From positions 1,488,001 through 1,552,000 of the forward strand of contig NZ_CP011371.1 of the NCBI RefSeq assembly GCF_001017435.1: 64,000 bases of DNA, written 5' to 3'. This DNA comes from Caldimonas brevitalea (lineage in GTDB: Bacteria; Pseudomonadota; Gammaproteobacteria; Burkholderiales; Burkholderiaceae_C). The first letter of the stretch is position 1, and each line of letters opens with the position of its first letter. Both the position numbers and the translations under genes were made by a program. Below the pieces are notes generated by a model. It saw nothing but the letters and a program-made list of their open reading frames with translations, made no database searches and was not told the DNA's origin. Shown here in pieces: positions 16,517 through 25,817 of this stretch.

Positions 16517-16524
16517 TCGTTTGC
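16503..16524. promoter_or_regulatory. LacI-family operator pair upstream of rbsB
   Basis: AAACGTTT (16503-16510) is a perfect palindrome with the central CG typical of LacI-family sites. It is followed by GCAATCGTTTGC (16513-16524), an imperfect palindrome with the same centre. The half-site CGTTTGC occurs at 16506, 16518 and again at 16545. These overlap the rbsB -35 region, which suits repression by the LacI-family regulator in the operon. The assignment to that regulator is inferred. Confidence 0.6.
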
Positions 16525-16582
16525 TTCTCGGGGCTTACCCTGAGCGTTTGCGGCTGGGACGAGGCGCGGTGTGGGTTGCGCG

Positions 16583-16602
16583 GGTAGAACGATCGTTCTA
16601 CC
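16583..16602. promoter_or_regulatory. Perfect 20-bp palindrome at tetR start
   Basis: GGTAGAACGATCGTTCTACC is its own reverse complement over all 20 bases and ends directly before the ATG of the TetR-family gene. Size, symmetry and position fit a TetR autoregulatory operator. No Shine-Dalgarno is possible between it and the first ATG. Confidence 0.7.
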
Positions 16603-17217
16603 ATGTGCTCCATGGATGCCCTCGCTTCTTCTCTGCACCAACAACTGCTCGAGACCACCGAGCGCCTGGTCTATGCCCACGGCGTGCATGCGGTGGGGGT
16701 GGATCAGATCGTGCGCGAGTCGGGCGTTCCGCGGCGCAGCCTGTACAAGCACTTCGGGTCCAAGGAAGGACTGGTGCTGCGCATGCTGGAGCACCGGCAC
16801 GCCCGCTGGATGGCCTGGTTCGGGGCGGCTGTCGACGCCCGCGCCCAGGCGCCGCGGGCGCGGCTGCTGGCGCTGTTCGACGTGCTGCACGTATGGTTCG
16901 CGAGCCCCGATTTCCATGGCTGTGCCTTCATCAACGTCGCTGGGCAGTACGCCGACGCGGCCGAGCCCGCGCGGCAGGTCGCGCAGCGCCACAAGGCCGC
17001 GCTGCGCGACTGGATCGAGCGCGAGTGCGCGGCGGCCGGCCTGCACTCCGCAGCCGTCTGGGCGCGCCGCTGGTTGGTCGTCGTCGACGGCGCTATCGCG
17101 GTCGCCCTGGTGGGCGCCGACCCGGACGCCGCACTGGACGCGCGCAGCGTGGCCGCGGCCTTGCTCGACGCGGCGCTGCCCGATACCTCTTCCCCTCCAC
17201 TGGAGTCACACCGATGA
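16603..17217 (+). CDS. TetR-family transcriptional regulator
   Basis: A 204-residue TetR/AcrR regulator. The helix-turn-helix covers residues 15-60 ([20 protein letters not shown], then [13 protein letters not shown]); the C-terminal ligand domain is Trp-rich. The ATG at 16603 abuts a palindromic operator. A second ATG at 16612 (MDALASS) could be the true start; neither has a ribosome site, so the message may be leaderless. The stop overlaps the next gene (ATGA), so it is translated with a DUF1348 protein that it probably regulates. Confidence 0.9.
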   Translation: MCSMDALASSLHQQLLETTERLVYAHGVHAVGVDQIVRESGVPRRSLYKHFGSKEGLVLRMLEHRHARWMAWFGAAVDARAQAPRARLLALFDVLHVWFASPDFHGCAFINVAGQYADAAEPARQVAQRHKAALRDWIERECAAAGLHSAAVWARRWLVVVDGAIAVALVGADPDAALDARSVAAALLDAALPDTSSPPLESHR

Positions 17218-17693
17218 CCTCACCCGTTCAAGCCCGCCCCCCGCTGCCGCCTTTCACGCTCGACAGCGCCATCGCCAAGGTACGCCGCGCGGAAGACGCG
17301 TGGAACACGCGCGACCCCGCGCTCGTCGCGCTCGCCTACACCCCCGACAGCCGCTGGCGCAACCGGGCCGAGTTCGTGCAAGGCCGGGCCGAGATCGAGC
17401 GTTTCCTTGAGCGCAAATGGGCGCGTGAGCTGGACTACCGGCTCATCAAGGAGATCTGGGCCCACGACGACCACCGCATCGCGGTGCGGTTCGCCTATGA
17501 ATGGCATGACGATTCCGGACAGTGGTACCGCTCCTACGGCAACGAGAACTGGGAGTTCGACGGCGACGGCCTGATGAGCCGGCGCCACGCGTCGATCAAC
17601 GACCTGCCGATACGCGAGGCCGATCGCAAGTACCACTGGCCGCTCGGCCGCCGTCCCGAGGACCATCCGGGGCTGAGCGAACTGGGCTTGTAA
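17214..17693 (+). CDS. DUF1348 (SnoaL/NTF2-like) protein
   Basis: A 159-residue protein of the DUF1348 family, which has the NTF2/SnoaL cone fold. Typical segments are [58 protein letters not shown] and the conserved C-terminal [13 protein letters not shown]. The biochemical role of the family is unknown. It is often paired with TetR-type genes, and here the start overlaps the tetR stop. No signal peptide; cytosolic. Confidence 0.88.
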   Translation: MTSPVQARPPLPPFTLDSAIAKVRRAEDAWNTRDPALVALAYTPDSRWRNRAEFVQGRAEIERFLERKWARELDYRLIKEIWAHDDHRIAVRFAYEWHDDSGQWYRSYGNENWEFDGDGLMSRRHASINDLPIREADRKYHWPLGRRPEDHPGLSELGL

Positions 17694-17833
17694 CGGTCGC
17701 CCGCGGCTCGCGCCCGGTCCGCCCCTGTAGGAATCGGCCGACGGGGACACGGCGGCGCGAAGAAGGTGCAGGCGAGCCGGTTCGCTCTACGATGCCTTCA
17801 CGTCAACACCAACACACGTGAGGAAGCACCGAG

Positions 17834-18028
17834 ATGGACATGCACACGCAAAAGGCCCACTGGATCGAACGTTTTGCCGCCCGCCTGCTGGCGCACAACG
17901 AAACCGACCAGCGCCAGGATGCGCTCGAGTGGGCGGCGATGGCCTGGCAGGAGTACGGCGGTCAGCACTGCCCGGAGCGCGCCGCCGAGGCGTTTTCGCT
18001 CGCCTGCAGCGGAGCGCAGGGCTGGTAA
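17834..18028 (+). CDS. Small hypothetical protein
   Basis: A 64-residue ORF with a plausible GAGGAAG ribosome site upstream. The product is mixed in composition, with a run of plausible amphipathic helix (WIERFAARLLAHNETD and DALEWAAMAWQEY), unlike the Arg/Gly-rich shadow frames around it. I do not recognise a family. It precedes the hemerythrin gene by 65 bp in the same direction and may be co-transcribed with it. Confidence 0.5.
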   Translation: MDMHTQKAHWIERFAARLLAHNETDQRQDALEWAAMAWQEYGGQHCPERAAEAFSLACSGAQGW

Positions 18029-18093
18029 GGCCACCGGCAAGGGAACACCGGTTGCTGCAGCTGGGATCCCACAACACATTCAAGGACCCCGCG

Positions 18094-18678
18094 ATGAACC
18101 CCATGCTGAGCAAGATGTCGCCGAGCATCACCAAGATGATCCGGCTCGACCACACCCACACGCTGACAACCTTTCACAAGTACGAGGCCGATGCGTCGCC
18201 CGACAAGAAGCGCGCGATCGTGAACACTGTGTGCCTCGCGCTCGAGATCCACGCGCAGCTGGAAGAAGAAATCTTCTATCCGGCCCTGCGTGAGGTGGCC
18301 AGTGACAACGACGTGCTGGCCAAGAGCAAGCCCGAACACGACGAGATGCGCCGCCTGATCGAGCAGCTGCGTTCGATGGAGCCGACCGACGCCAACTTCG
18401 ACAACGTCTTCATGGAGCTGATGCGCGACGTCACGCACCATGTGGCAGACGAAGAAACCGTGTTGCTGCCGGCCGCCGAGACGCTGCTCAAGGACCGTCT
18501 CAACGAACTGGGCGCGGCCATGACCAAGCGCCGCCTGCAACTGGCGGCGCCGCACGCTGGCGAGATGGCCGCTAACGCGGCCCGCGCGATGCCCACCGGC
18601 GCGCTGCTGATGACGGCGGGCGGTCTGTTGGCCGGCAGCTATCTGCTCAAGCGCGCCTTCGATCTGCGTCGCCACTGA
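18094..18678 (+). CDS. Hemerythrin HHE-domain protein
   Basis: A 194-residue hemerythrin-like protein expected to bind a di-iron centre and oxygen or NO. Candidate ligands lie in RLDHTHTLTTFHKYEAD (residues 17-33), LEIHAQLEEEIFYPALRE, KPEHDEMRRLIEQL and VTHHVADEETVLLP, the usual spacing for two HHE helical pairs. A C-terminal hydrophobic stretch (ALLMTAGGLLAGSYLLKRAF) could be a short membrane anchor. The ATG at 18094 starts the recognisable domain; the frame extends upstream without coding character. Role probably in oxygen or nitrosative stress. Confidence 0.9.
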   Translation: MNPMLSKMSPSITKMIRLDHTHTLTTFHKYEADASPDKKRAIVNTVCLALEIHAQLEEEIFYPALREVASDNDVLAKSKPEHDEMRRLIEQLRSMEPTDANFDNVFMELMRDVTHHVADEETVLLPAAETLLKDRLNELGAAMTKRRLQLAAPHAGEMAANAARAMPTGALLMTAGGLLAGSYLLKRAFDLRRH

Positions 18679-18710
18679 CACCGAGACCCAGCACGTCGCT
18701 CATAGCCTAA

Positions 18711-18951
18711 CCTTCGTGCTGGTGCACTGCGGTGCGAGCGCCTTCGGGCGGCCGGGCGGCGCCAGTTGACTGACCTTCGTGCTACCGCACTCCGGAGCGA
18801 GCGCCTTCGGGCGGCCGGGCGGCGCCAGTTGACTGACCTTCGTGCTACCGCACTCCGGAGCGAGCGCCTTCGGGCGGCCGGGCGGCGCCAGTTGACTGAC
18901 CTTCGTGCTATCGCACTCCGGAGCGAGCGCCTTCGGGCGGCCGGGCGGCGC
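18711..18951. repeat. Four 63-bp tandem repeats at the 3' end of a Mut7-C gene
   Basis: Units begin at 18711, 18774, 18837 and 18900, each starting CCTTCGTGCT; the period is exactly 63 bp. The middle copies are identical as read by eye, the first is diverged (GGTGCACTGCGGTGC replaces ACCGCACTCCGGAGC), and the last is cut short near 18951 and has one T for C change. The last unit contains the final codons and stop of the minus-strand Mut7-C gene, so the other copies duplicate that gene's 3' end plus about 25 bp of flank. Units carry GC-rich self-complementary segments such as CTCCGGAG. Confidence 0.9.
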
Positions 18952-19648
18952 TCATGCGCTCCCAGTGAGAGCCGCGCCAATAGACCCGCTCGCAGCACGG
19001 ACAGCGCCAGTACTGCTCGAAGTGCGCGAACGTGCGCGGAGGCACCCGTCCCGCCACCGCGGCTTTGTCGATCGTCTCCAGCACCGCGTTGCACAGCAGG
19101 CAACGGCTGCCCGTCCCCGCTTCGTGCGCCGACAGTCCCAGCCGTCGCTGCAATTCCTGCAGTTGCTGCAAGGGCTCCACCGCGCGCAGATAACACCCGT
19201 GCACCACGTCGCGGTGCATCAGCAGGTCGCGGTCGCGCGTGAGCACGATGCGGGTCTCGGCCCGTGCCAGTGCTACCAGCTCCACATCCTGCCAGGCGTT
19301 GCGGTAAAGCGTGTCGTAGCCGGCGAACCGCAGGTAGCGCGCCAAACGCCCGAGGTGGGCATCGCAAATGAAGCGGGGTTCATCCACCTCGTCGGCGCTC
19401 CCGCACACGCCGGCGAGGTGCCATTGCGGATAGACCGCAATACGGTCTCCGGCGGCGACTGAGCGCCGCTCGAGCGGCGTCGGCTCCCCGTTCAACAGCA
19501 CCAGCGCCACCTCGGTGTGCGGCACGCCCAGCGATTCGACTGCATGCTTGAGGCTTTCGTGGGGCGAGGTGGCATGCTCGAACGCGACGCCGCGGCGCGC
19601 GGGCGCCAGAAAATCATTCAACTCTGCATAGAAGCGAAACGTCGCCAT
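18908..19648 (-). CDS. Mut7-C RNase-domain protein with ubiquitin-like N-terminus
   Basis: A 246-residue protein of the DUF5615/Mut7-C group. The N-terminal ~85 residues resemble a ThiS/MoaD ubiquitin-like fold (FRFYAELNDFLAPARRG, then AVYPQW). The Mut7-C PIN-like RNase domain follows: FICDAHLGRLARYLRFAGYD, IVLTRDRDLLMHR with its acidic residues. A C-terminal zinc ribbon has CLLCN and CPCCERVYWRGSHW. This domain order is known in many bacteria; the RNA substrate is not. The ATG at 19648 begins the ubiquitin-like domain; the longer frame upstream has no coding character. The 3' end lies inside the tandem repeat array. Confidence 0.88.
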   Translation of the reverse strand: MATFRFYAELNDFLAPARRGVAFEHATSPHESLKHAVESLGVPHTEVALVLLNGEPTPLERRSVAAGDRIAVYPQWHLAGVCGSADEVDEPRFICDAHLGRLARYLRFAGYDTLYRNAWQDVELVALARAETRIVLTRDRDLLMHRDVVHGCYLRAVEPLQQLQELQRRLGLSAHEAGTGSRCLLCNAVLETIDKAAVAGRVPPRTFAHFEQYWRCPCCERVYWRGSHWERMSAARPPEGARSGVR

Positions 19649-19770
19649 GGTGGCCGGATTGTGGCCGCGGGACGGCCGGCGCGGCACGCTGGCGGCCTCA
19701 GCAGGGACGGGCGCAGGGGTACAGCATTTGCTGGACTCCGGGTGTGAACCCAACCAACAGGAGCGCTTTC

Positions 19771-20274
19771 ATGACCCAAGTTTCCCAAGTGATGACCCGT
19801 GGCGTGCGCACGATGGCCCCCACCGATTCCCTGCTGCTGGCGGCCCAGGCGATGGACGAACTCAACGTCGGCGCGGTGCCGGTGTGCGACGGCGACCGCC
19901 TTGTCGGCATGGTGACCGACCGTGACATCACCGTGCGTGGCGTGGCGCAGGGGCGTCCCGCCGACAGCACTTCGCTGACCGAGGTGATGAGCACCGACGT
20001 GCAATGGTGTTTCGAAGACCAAGAGGTGGAGGAAGTGGTCGAGCAGATGCGCGACGTGCAGATCCGCCGCGTGCCGGTGATGGACCGCGAGCAGCACGTG
20101 GTCGGCATCCTGTCGCTCGGCGACGTGGCGGCCAAGGTCAGCGGCGAAGACGCGGCGCAGGCCCTGGAAGGCATTTCCGAACCGGCCGAACCCGACCGCT
20201 CCGGCAACTCGCAGGCGAGCGGCGCCGCTGGGGGTGGCTCTGCCTCGGGCAAGGCCAGCCGCATGCCGCGCTGA
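19771..20274 (+). CDS. CBS-domain pair protein
   Basis: A 167-residue stand-alone CBS protein. Two CBS motifs are visible: MTRGVRTMAPTDSLLLAAQA through VGMVTDRDITVRGVA (residues 8-56) and VMSTDVQWCFEDQEVEEVVE through VGILSLGDVA (about 70-125). Such modules bind adenosine nucleotides and tune a partner. The C-terminal 35 residues are low-complexity Gly/Ser/Ala. ATG at 19771 has an AGGAG site. Downstream is an SDR dehydrogenase; similar pairs appear in general-stress regions. Confidence 0.92.
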   Translation: MTQVSQVMTRGVRTMAPTDSLLLAAQAMDELNVGAVPVCDGDRLVGMVTDRDITVRGVAQGRPADSTSLTEVMSTDVQWCFEDQEVEEVVEQMRDVQIRRVPVMDREQHVVGILSLGDVAAKVSGEDAAQALEGISEPAEPDRSGNSQASGAAGGGSASGKASRMPR

Positions 20275-20336
20275 CGACGTTCGACGGGGGCGCGGCGCCT
20301 GCCGCGCCTAAAGTCCATCAGCAAAGGTGAACCACC

Positions 20337-21341
20337 ATGGCAGATGACAACCTAGACTCCGCCGGCGACGTCGAAGCAGTGGCCGACAAGCAGCGCGAAT
20401 TGCAGCGCGGCCAGGACCAGTTGGACCAGGCGCAATCGAAGCAGGGCGGCGGCTCCCAGCCGTCGCAGCCGGTGCAGGCCGGCGCCCGCGAACAGCCCGG
20501 CGAGTTGCCGGGTCAGCACCTCGACAAACCGGGGCTGGAAGCCGAGCTGGAACTCAAGCCGCGCTTCGAGGCTCCCGACTATCAGGGCAGCCACAAGCTG
20601 CAGGACATGGCGGCCCTGATCACCGGTGGCGACTCCGGCATCGGTCGGGCGGTGGCGGTGCTGTTTGCGCGCGAAGGCGCCGACGTTGCGATCGTCTACC
20701 TCAACGAGCATGAAGACGCCGAGGAGACCAAGCGGTACGTCGAGCGGGAAGGGCGCGCCTGCCTGTTGATCCCGGGCGACGTGAAGGACCCGGCGTTCTG
20801 CAAGCAGGCGGTCGAAAAAACCGTGGCGACCTTCGGCAAGCTCGACGTGCTGGTCAACAACGCCGCCTTCCAGGAACACGCCGAATCGCTCGTCGACATC
20901 ACCGAGGAGCGCTTCGACGAAACCTTGCGCACCAACGTCTACGGCTATTTCCACATGGCCAAGGCCGCACTGCCGCACTTGAACGAAGGCGCGTCGATCA
21001 TCAACACCGGCTCGGTGACCGGCCTGCAGGGCAGCCCCAAGCTGCTCGACTACTCGACCACCAAGGGGGCGATCCATGCCTTCACCAAGGCCCTCGCGCA
21101 GAACCTGGTCGACAAGGGCATCCGCGTCAATGCGGTGGCGCCGGGGCCGGTGTGGACGCCGCTGAACCCGGCCGATTCGCCGCCCGAGAAGATCAAGGAG
21201 TTCGGCAAGCAGACGGCGATGAAACGCGCGGCCCAGCCCGAGGAGCTGTCGCCGGCGTATGTCTTCCTGGCGTCGCCGGTGTGCTCGGCCTACATCACCG
21301 GCATCGTGCTGCCGGTGACGGGCAGCGTCGGGGCCATCTAG
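20337..21341 (+). CDS. SDR-family oxidoreductase (YghA-like)
   Basis: A 334-residue short-chain dehydrogenase with a hydrophilic 90-residue N-terminal extension rich in Gln, Asp and Gly, as in the YghA/general-stress group. The Rossmann motif is LITGGDSGIGRAVA (about 93-106), followed by NNAAFQ, INTGSVTGLQGS and the catalytic YSTTK. The C-terminus has the usual APGPVWTPLNP and YITGIVLPVTGS. NADP(H) is the likely cofactor. The substrate is unknown. It has an AAAGGTGA ribosome site. Confidence 0.92.
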   Translation: MADDNLDSAGDVEAVADKQRELQRGQDQLDQAQSKQGGGSQPSQPVQAGAREQPGELPGQHLDKPGLEAELELKPRFEAPDYQGSHKLQDMAALITGGDSGIGRAVAVLFAREGADVAIVYLNEHEDAEETKRYVEREGRACLLIPGDVKDPAFCKQAVEKTVATFGKLDVLVNNAAFQEHAESLVDITEERFDETLRTNVYGYFHMAKAALPHLNEGASIINTGSVTGLQGSPKLLDYSTTKGAIHAFTKALAQNLVDKGIRVNAVAPGPVWTPLNPADSPPEKIKEFGKQTAMKRAAQPEELSPAYVFLASPVCSAYITGIVLPVTGSVGAI

Positions 21342-21370
21342 GCTCCCATACAGGCCCGGCCCCGGCGGCC

Positions 21371-22228
<858 letters not shown>

Positions 22229-23071
22229 TCAGTAGGTATGCAGTTGCGGGTCGGGGAAGCGGCCGTTCTTGACGTCGCGCACATAGGCGCGCACGGCCTC
22301 GTCGATGCTGCTCGCATCGGCCATGAAGTTGCGGACGAAGCGGGGCAGCTTGCCGCGCGTCACGTTCAGCATGTCGTGCAGCACCAGCACCTGCCCAGCA
22401 CATACCGGGCCGGCGCCGATGCCGATGGTCATCAGCCCCGGGTTCGACGCCGAGACTTCCTCGGCGAGCGCCGACGGCACCAGCTCGAGCACGAGCATCG
22501 CGGCGCCGGCGTCGGCCAGTTCCGCTGCGTGCCGCTTCAGCACCGCAGCGCCCGATTCGTCGCGGCCTTGCACGCGGTAGCCGCCGAAGGCGTGCACGCT
22601 TTGCGGCGTGAGGCCGAGGTGCGCGCACACCGGAATGCCGCGTTGCACCAAAAAGTCCACCGCCTCGGCGGTCCAGCCGCCGCCCTCGAGCTTGACCATC
22701 TGGGCGCCGGCGCGCATCAGCTCGACGCTGCTGCGCAGTGCCTGTTCCTTCGATTCCTGGTAGCTGCCGAAGGGCAGGTCGGCGATCAGCCAGGCGCTGC
22801 GGTTGCCGCGCGCCACGGCCCGGGTGTGGTACGCCACCTCTTCCAGCGTCACCGGCAAGGTGCTGGACTGGCCTTGCAACACCATGCCCAGCGAGTCCCC
22901 GACCAGCAGGCAGTCGACGCCCGCGTCGTCGAGCAGCCGCGCGAAACTGCTGTCGTAGCAGGTCAACATCGCGATTTTCTCGCCCGCGGCGTGCATTTCA
23001 CGCAGCCGGTGCAGTGTCAACGGCTTGCGCGCGGTCGGGTCGGTGGGGGTCGGGGTGGCGTGGCTGCTCAT
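22229..23071 (-). CDS. panB: 3-methyl-2-oxobutanoate hydroxymethyltransferase
   Basis: PanB makes ketopantoate from 2-oxoisovalerate with methylene-tetrahydrofolate. The 280-residue product shows [32 protein letters not shown] and [20 protein letters not shown], all conserved in the TIM barrel. The ATG at 23071 (MSSHATP) was preferred because the frame upstream of it crosses an inverted repeat and lacks family similarity. First gene of the panBC pair. Confidence 0.96.
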   Translation of the reverse strand: MSSHATPTPTDPTARKPLTLHRLREMHAAGEKIAMLTCYDSSFARLLDDAGVDCLLVGDSLGMVLQGQSSTLPVTLEEVAYHTRAVARGNRSAWLIADLPFGSYQESKEQALRSSVELMRAGAQMVKLEGGGWTAEAVDFLVQRGIPVCAHLGLTPQSVHAFGGYRVQGRDESGAAVLKRHAAELADAGAAMLVLELVPSALAEEVSASNPGLMTIGIGAGPVCAGQVLVLHDMLNVTRGKLPRFVRNFMADASSIDEAVRAYVRDVKNGRFPDPQLHTY

Positions 23072-23114
23072 CAAGCGCCTCACTGTGACAAAGTGCGCGG
23101 ATTCTAGGGCTTTC

Positions 23115-23128
23115 CGAACGACCGTTCG
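23115..23128. promoter_or_regulatory. Inverted repeat upstream of panB
   Basis: CGAACG-AC-CGTTCG is a perfect 6-bp inverted repeat 43 bp upstream of panB and 22 bp after the scpA stop. Its core GAACGACCGTTC differs by one base from the core GAACGATCGTTC of the palindrome at the tetR start (16583-16602). A TetR-type site is possible. Confidence 0.4.
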
Positions 23129-23150
23129 CAACCGCGCTGACGGTGGCGCG

Positions 23151-24008
23151 TCAGGCGGGCTGGTAGGCGAGCCGGACGTAGATCGGCGCGAACGCTTCGG
23201 CCTGGGTGATTTCGAGCAGCCGCTCGCGTGCCAGCTCGAGCATCGCGATGAAGGTGACCACCAACACCTGGGGCCCGCGGCTGGGCTCGAACAGATCCTG
23301 GAACTCGACGAAACGGCGGCCCTGCAGGGTGCGCAACACCATGCTCATGTGCTCGCGCACCGACAGCTCTTCGCGGCTGATCTTGTGGTGCTGGGTCAGC
23401 TTGGCGCGCTTGAGGATGTCCAGCCACGCCTCCTGAAGTTCGTGAAGGCTCACATCCGGGAAGCGCGGCTGCATCGATTGTTCGATGTAGACCTGGGCGC
23501 GCAGAAAATCGCGGCCCAACAGCGGGAGCTGGTCGAGTTTGGCGGCCGCCAGCTTCATCTGCTCGTATTCGAGCAGACGGCGCACCAGTTCGGCGCGCGG
23601 GTCTTCCGGCTCCTGGCCTTCCTCCGTCTTCTTCGGCGGCAGCAGCATCCGCGACTTGATCTCGATCAGCATCGCCGCCATCAGCAAATACTCCGAGGCC
23701 AGCTCGAGGTTGCGGCTGCGGATCTGGTCGACGTAGCTGAGGTACTGGCGCGTGACGTCGGCCAGCGGAATGTCGAGGATGTTGAAGTTCTGCTTGCGGA
23801 TCAGGTAGAGCAGCAGGTCCAGCGGCCCCTCGAAGGCTTCGAGGAACACCTCGAGCGCATCGGGCGGGATGTAGAGATCCGTCGGCAGCTGGAACAGCGG
23901 CGACCCGTACAGCCGCGCGACGGCGATGCTGTCGACCACCTCGGGCAGGGCGTTTTCGCCGTCCTGCAGAGACGGCGGCGCGGCCGGCGCCAGGGCCTCG
24001 TCGGTCAC
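23151..24008 (-). CDS. scpA: Segregation and condensation protein A
   Basis: ScpA is the kleisin of the bacterial SMC-ScpAB complex that organises the chromosome. The 285-residue product has the N-terminal kleisin motif [20 protein letters not shown] (near residue 54), [21 protein letters not shown] and a C-terminal winged helix with [15 protein letters not shown]. Start is a GTG at 24008. No scpB is in the window. The gene order DUF3460, scpA, panB, panC is a common Burkholderiales arrangement. Confidence 0.95.
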   Translation of the reverse strand: MTDEALAPAAPPSLQDGENALPEVVDSIAVARLYGSPLFQLPTDLYIPPDALEVFLEAFEGPLDLLLYLIRKQNFNILDIPLADVTRQYLSYVDQIRSRNLELASEYLLMAAMLIEIKSRMLLPPKKTEEGQEPEDPRAELVRRLLEYEQMKLAAAKLDQLPLLGRDFLRAQVYIEQSMQPRFPDVSLHELQEAWLDILKRAKLTQHHKISREELSVREHMSMVLRTLQGRRFVEFQDLFEPSRGPQVLVVTFIAMLELARERLLEITQAEAFAPIYVRLAYQPA

Positions 24009-24069
24009 GGCGTGCCTGTCGGTGAGGTCGAACGGAAGGGGCGCAAAGCGGACATCGGCCCGGCCGGGC

Positions 24070-24279
24070 TCAGTCGCTCGACGCCTTGGTCTGGTAGACG
24101 TAGGGCTGCTGCGGCACCTTGGCCTCGTTCCAGGCCGTCTGCGCCTCGCGGTCGAGGTTGCGGTCCCACAGCAGCGAGCGCCCTTCGCGTTGGGCGTCCT
24201 CGAGCTGCGGGTTTTTGGCCTTCAGTTCCTCGATGAACTCGGTGATGTCGGACTTGTAGGGTTTCCAGAACAGCGGCAT
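24070..24279 (-). CDS. DUF3460 family protein
   Basis: A 69-residue protein of DUF3460, a short family known mainly from Betaproteobacteria and commonly upstream of scpA. Conserved features are YKSDITEFIEELKAKNPQLE and REGRSLLWDRNLD. No function is known. The ATG at 24279 was used; an in-frame GTG three codons earlier is possible. Confidence 0.88.
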   Translation of the reverse strand: MPLFWKPYKSDITEFIEELKAKNPQLEDAQREGRSLLWDRNLDREAQTAWNEAKVPQQPYVYQTKASSD

Positions 24280-24462
24280 GGTGTCCACGGCCGGCGCGGC
24301 CGGCAGGTCGATGAAGGGCTCGGTTGCAAACCATTGCCTGTAGACGCTGTGCGTCGGAGCGGGCCGTTTCCGTGGCCCCGGTCTGACAGCTTACGCAGAC
24401 TCGGAACCCTGTTTCGCCCGGGCAATGGTGAAATGGCGACCACGATTTTAACGGGGACGACG

Positions 24463-24951
24463 ATGCGCACACTCCTGATCGGCCTGATCGTCGCGGCGGC
24501 GGCCCTCACCGCGTGCGATAAGGCACGTGTCGACAAGCTGGAGGAAGGGGTCGCCACCGAGGCGGACGTACGCTCGCAGTTCGGCGAGCCGGCCGCGGTC
24601 TACCACGCCGAGGACGGCAGCAAGACGCTGGAGTACCCGCGCCAGCCCGAAGGCCAGCGCAACTACATGATCACGATCGGCGCCGACGGCCGCATGAGCG
24701 CGCTGCGCCAGGTGCTCCAGCCGGCCGTGTTCGCCCAGGTCACGCCCGGGCTGGACAAGGCGCAAGTGCGGCGCTTGCTCGGCAAGCCGGCGCGCGCGCA
24801 GGCGTTCCCGTTGAAGAACGAAGAGGTCTGGGACTGGCGCTACCTCGACGGCAACGAGAACCGCGTCTTCAGCGTCACCTTCGACCCTGACGGCCGGGTG
24901 CTGGACACCGCGAGCGCCATCGACCCGCGCGAGTTGCAGCAAGGCGGCTAG
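24463..24951 (+). CDS. BamE/SmpA-like outer-membrane lipoprotein
   Basis: A 162-residue lipoprotein with signal peptide and lipobox (LTAC, Cys at residue 16). After it come two BamE-like half-domains: EGVATEADVRSQFGEPAAVY and QVTPGLDKAQVRRLLGKPAR, each followed by a Tyr/Trp-rich strand. This matches SmpA/OmlA family folds that interact with beta-barrel assembly, though this gene is not clearly bamE itself. ATG at 24463 is preferred to one at 24433 because it sits at the start of the signal peptide and has GGGGACGA upstream. Confidence 0.75.
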   Translation: MRTLLIGLIVAAAALTACDKARVDKLEEGVATEADVRSQFGEPAAVYHAEDGSKTLEYPRQPEGQRNYMITIGADGRMSALRQVLQPAVFAQVTPGLDKAQVRRLLGKPARAQAFPLKNEEVWDWRYLDGNENRVFSVTFDPDGRVLDTASAIDPRELQQGG

Positions 24952-25040
24952 GACACCAGGCGGCGCATGTCACTGGCGTACAAGACGCCGCCGCCAGCGT
25001 GCCGCTAAGGTGCGGCTTCGTCCATCAAAGCCGATTGCCC

Positions 25041-25817
25041 ATGTACCAAAGCTTCACCGCCCCTTACACCGCGTCCGGCCGCAGCGCCCTGGTCGGCCCG
25101 CCGCCGTGGCACTACGCCGGCTGGCTGCTCAACGTGGAATTCGAATGCGACGTCGCACAGGGTGAGCAGTTGCTGGCGCGCCGGCACGGCCGTCTGACCG
25201 GCCGCGGCTGCGTCCACTTCGCCGAGTGGCAAACGGGCAGCAGCGGCGACGACGCGGCACCCGATCCCGTCTACGCGCAGTACCGCGAAACCATCGTGAC
25301 GGTGGAGATCGAGCGGGCCGACGGCACCCGGGTCAACTTCTGCCCGTTCATCTACGTCGACCAGGACATCGCGCTGCTGCGCGGCCTGCTGCAGGGCTGG
25401 CCCAAGAAGTTGGGCAGCACCACGCTGACCCGTTGTTTGCCACTCGACCATCCGGCCGCTGCGCCGCTGCGGCCCGGCACGCGGTTGCGCGCCGGGCTGA
25501 CGGTGAAGGAACGTCGGCTGCTCGAAGCCGAGTTGCAACTCGAGGCCGGCGACGCGGAGCCGCTCGGCTTCCTGGCGCGGCCCACGCTCGGGCTGGTCGG
25601 TTGGCCCGATTTGCGCACGCCCGAGCGGCTGCCGCAGCCCGAGCTGCTGCGCTCCGACATCACCGGGCGCGTCGACTCGCGCTGGCAGCCGGCCTCGGCG
25701 CAGCTCACGCGGCTCGATCACCCGGTCGAGGAGCTGTCGCTGCTGGGCCCGCTGCGGGCCACGCGCGCGAGCGCCGGCTGGTTGGGTCTGACCGTGCGCG
25801 GGGCCTTGCAGGCGTGA
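25041..25817 (+). CDS. Acetoacetate decarboxylase-like protein
   Basis: A 258-residue member of the acetoacetate decarboxylase superfamily. The Schiff-base lysine region is visible as LLQGWPKKLGSTTLTR, matching the PKKxG motif in which the second Lys is catalytic in the true enzyme. N-terminal PPPWHYAGWLLNVEFE and VNFCPFIYVDQD fit the same fold. Relatives include cyclase-dehydratases, so acetoacetate is not assured. Start ATG at 25041; its end overlaps the AraC start by GTGA, coupling the two. Confidence 0.8.
   Translation: MYQSFTAPYTASGRSALVGPPPWHYAGWLLNVEFECDVAQGEQLLARRHGRLTGRGCVHFAEWQTGSSGDDAAPDPVYAQYRETIVTVEIERADGTRVNFCPFIYVDQDIALLRGLLQGWPKKLGSTTLTRCLPLDHPAAAPLRPGTRLRAGLTVKERRLLEAELQLEAGDAEPLGFLARPTLGLVGWPDLRTPERLPQPELLRSDITGRVDSRWQPASAQLTRLDHPVEELSLLGPLRATRASAGWLGLTVRGALQA

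Noticed and set aside
18711..18951. CRISPR-like array
   Set aside because: Units are contiguous 63-bp repeats with no spacers and no cas genes nearby.
18639..19367. Minus-strand frame with a repeated 21-residue Arg/Ala/Ser-rich motif
   Set aside because: It is an out-of-frame reading of the tandem repeats and the Mut7-C gene.
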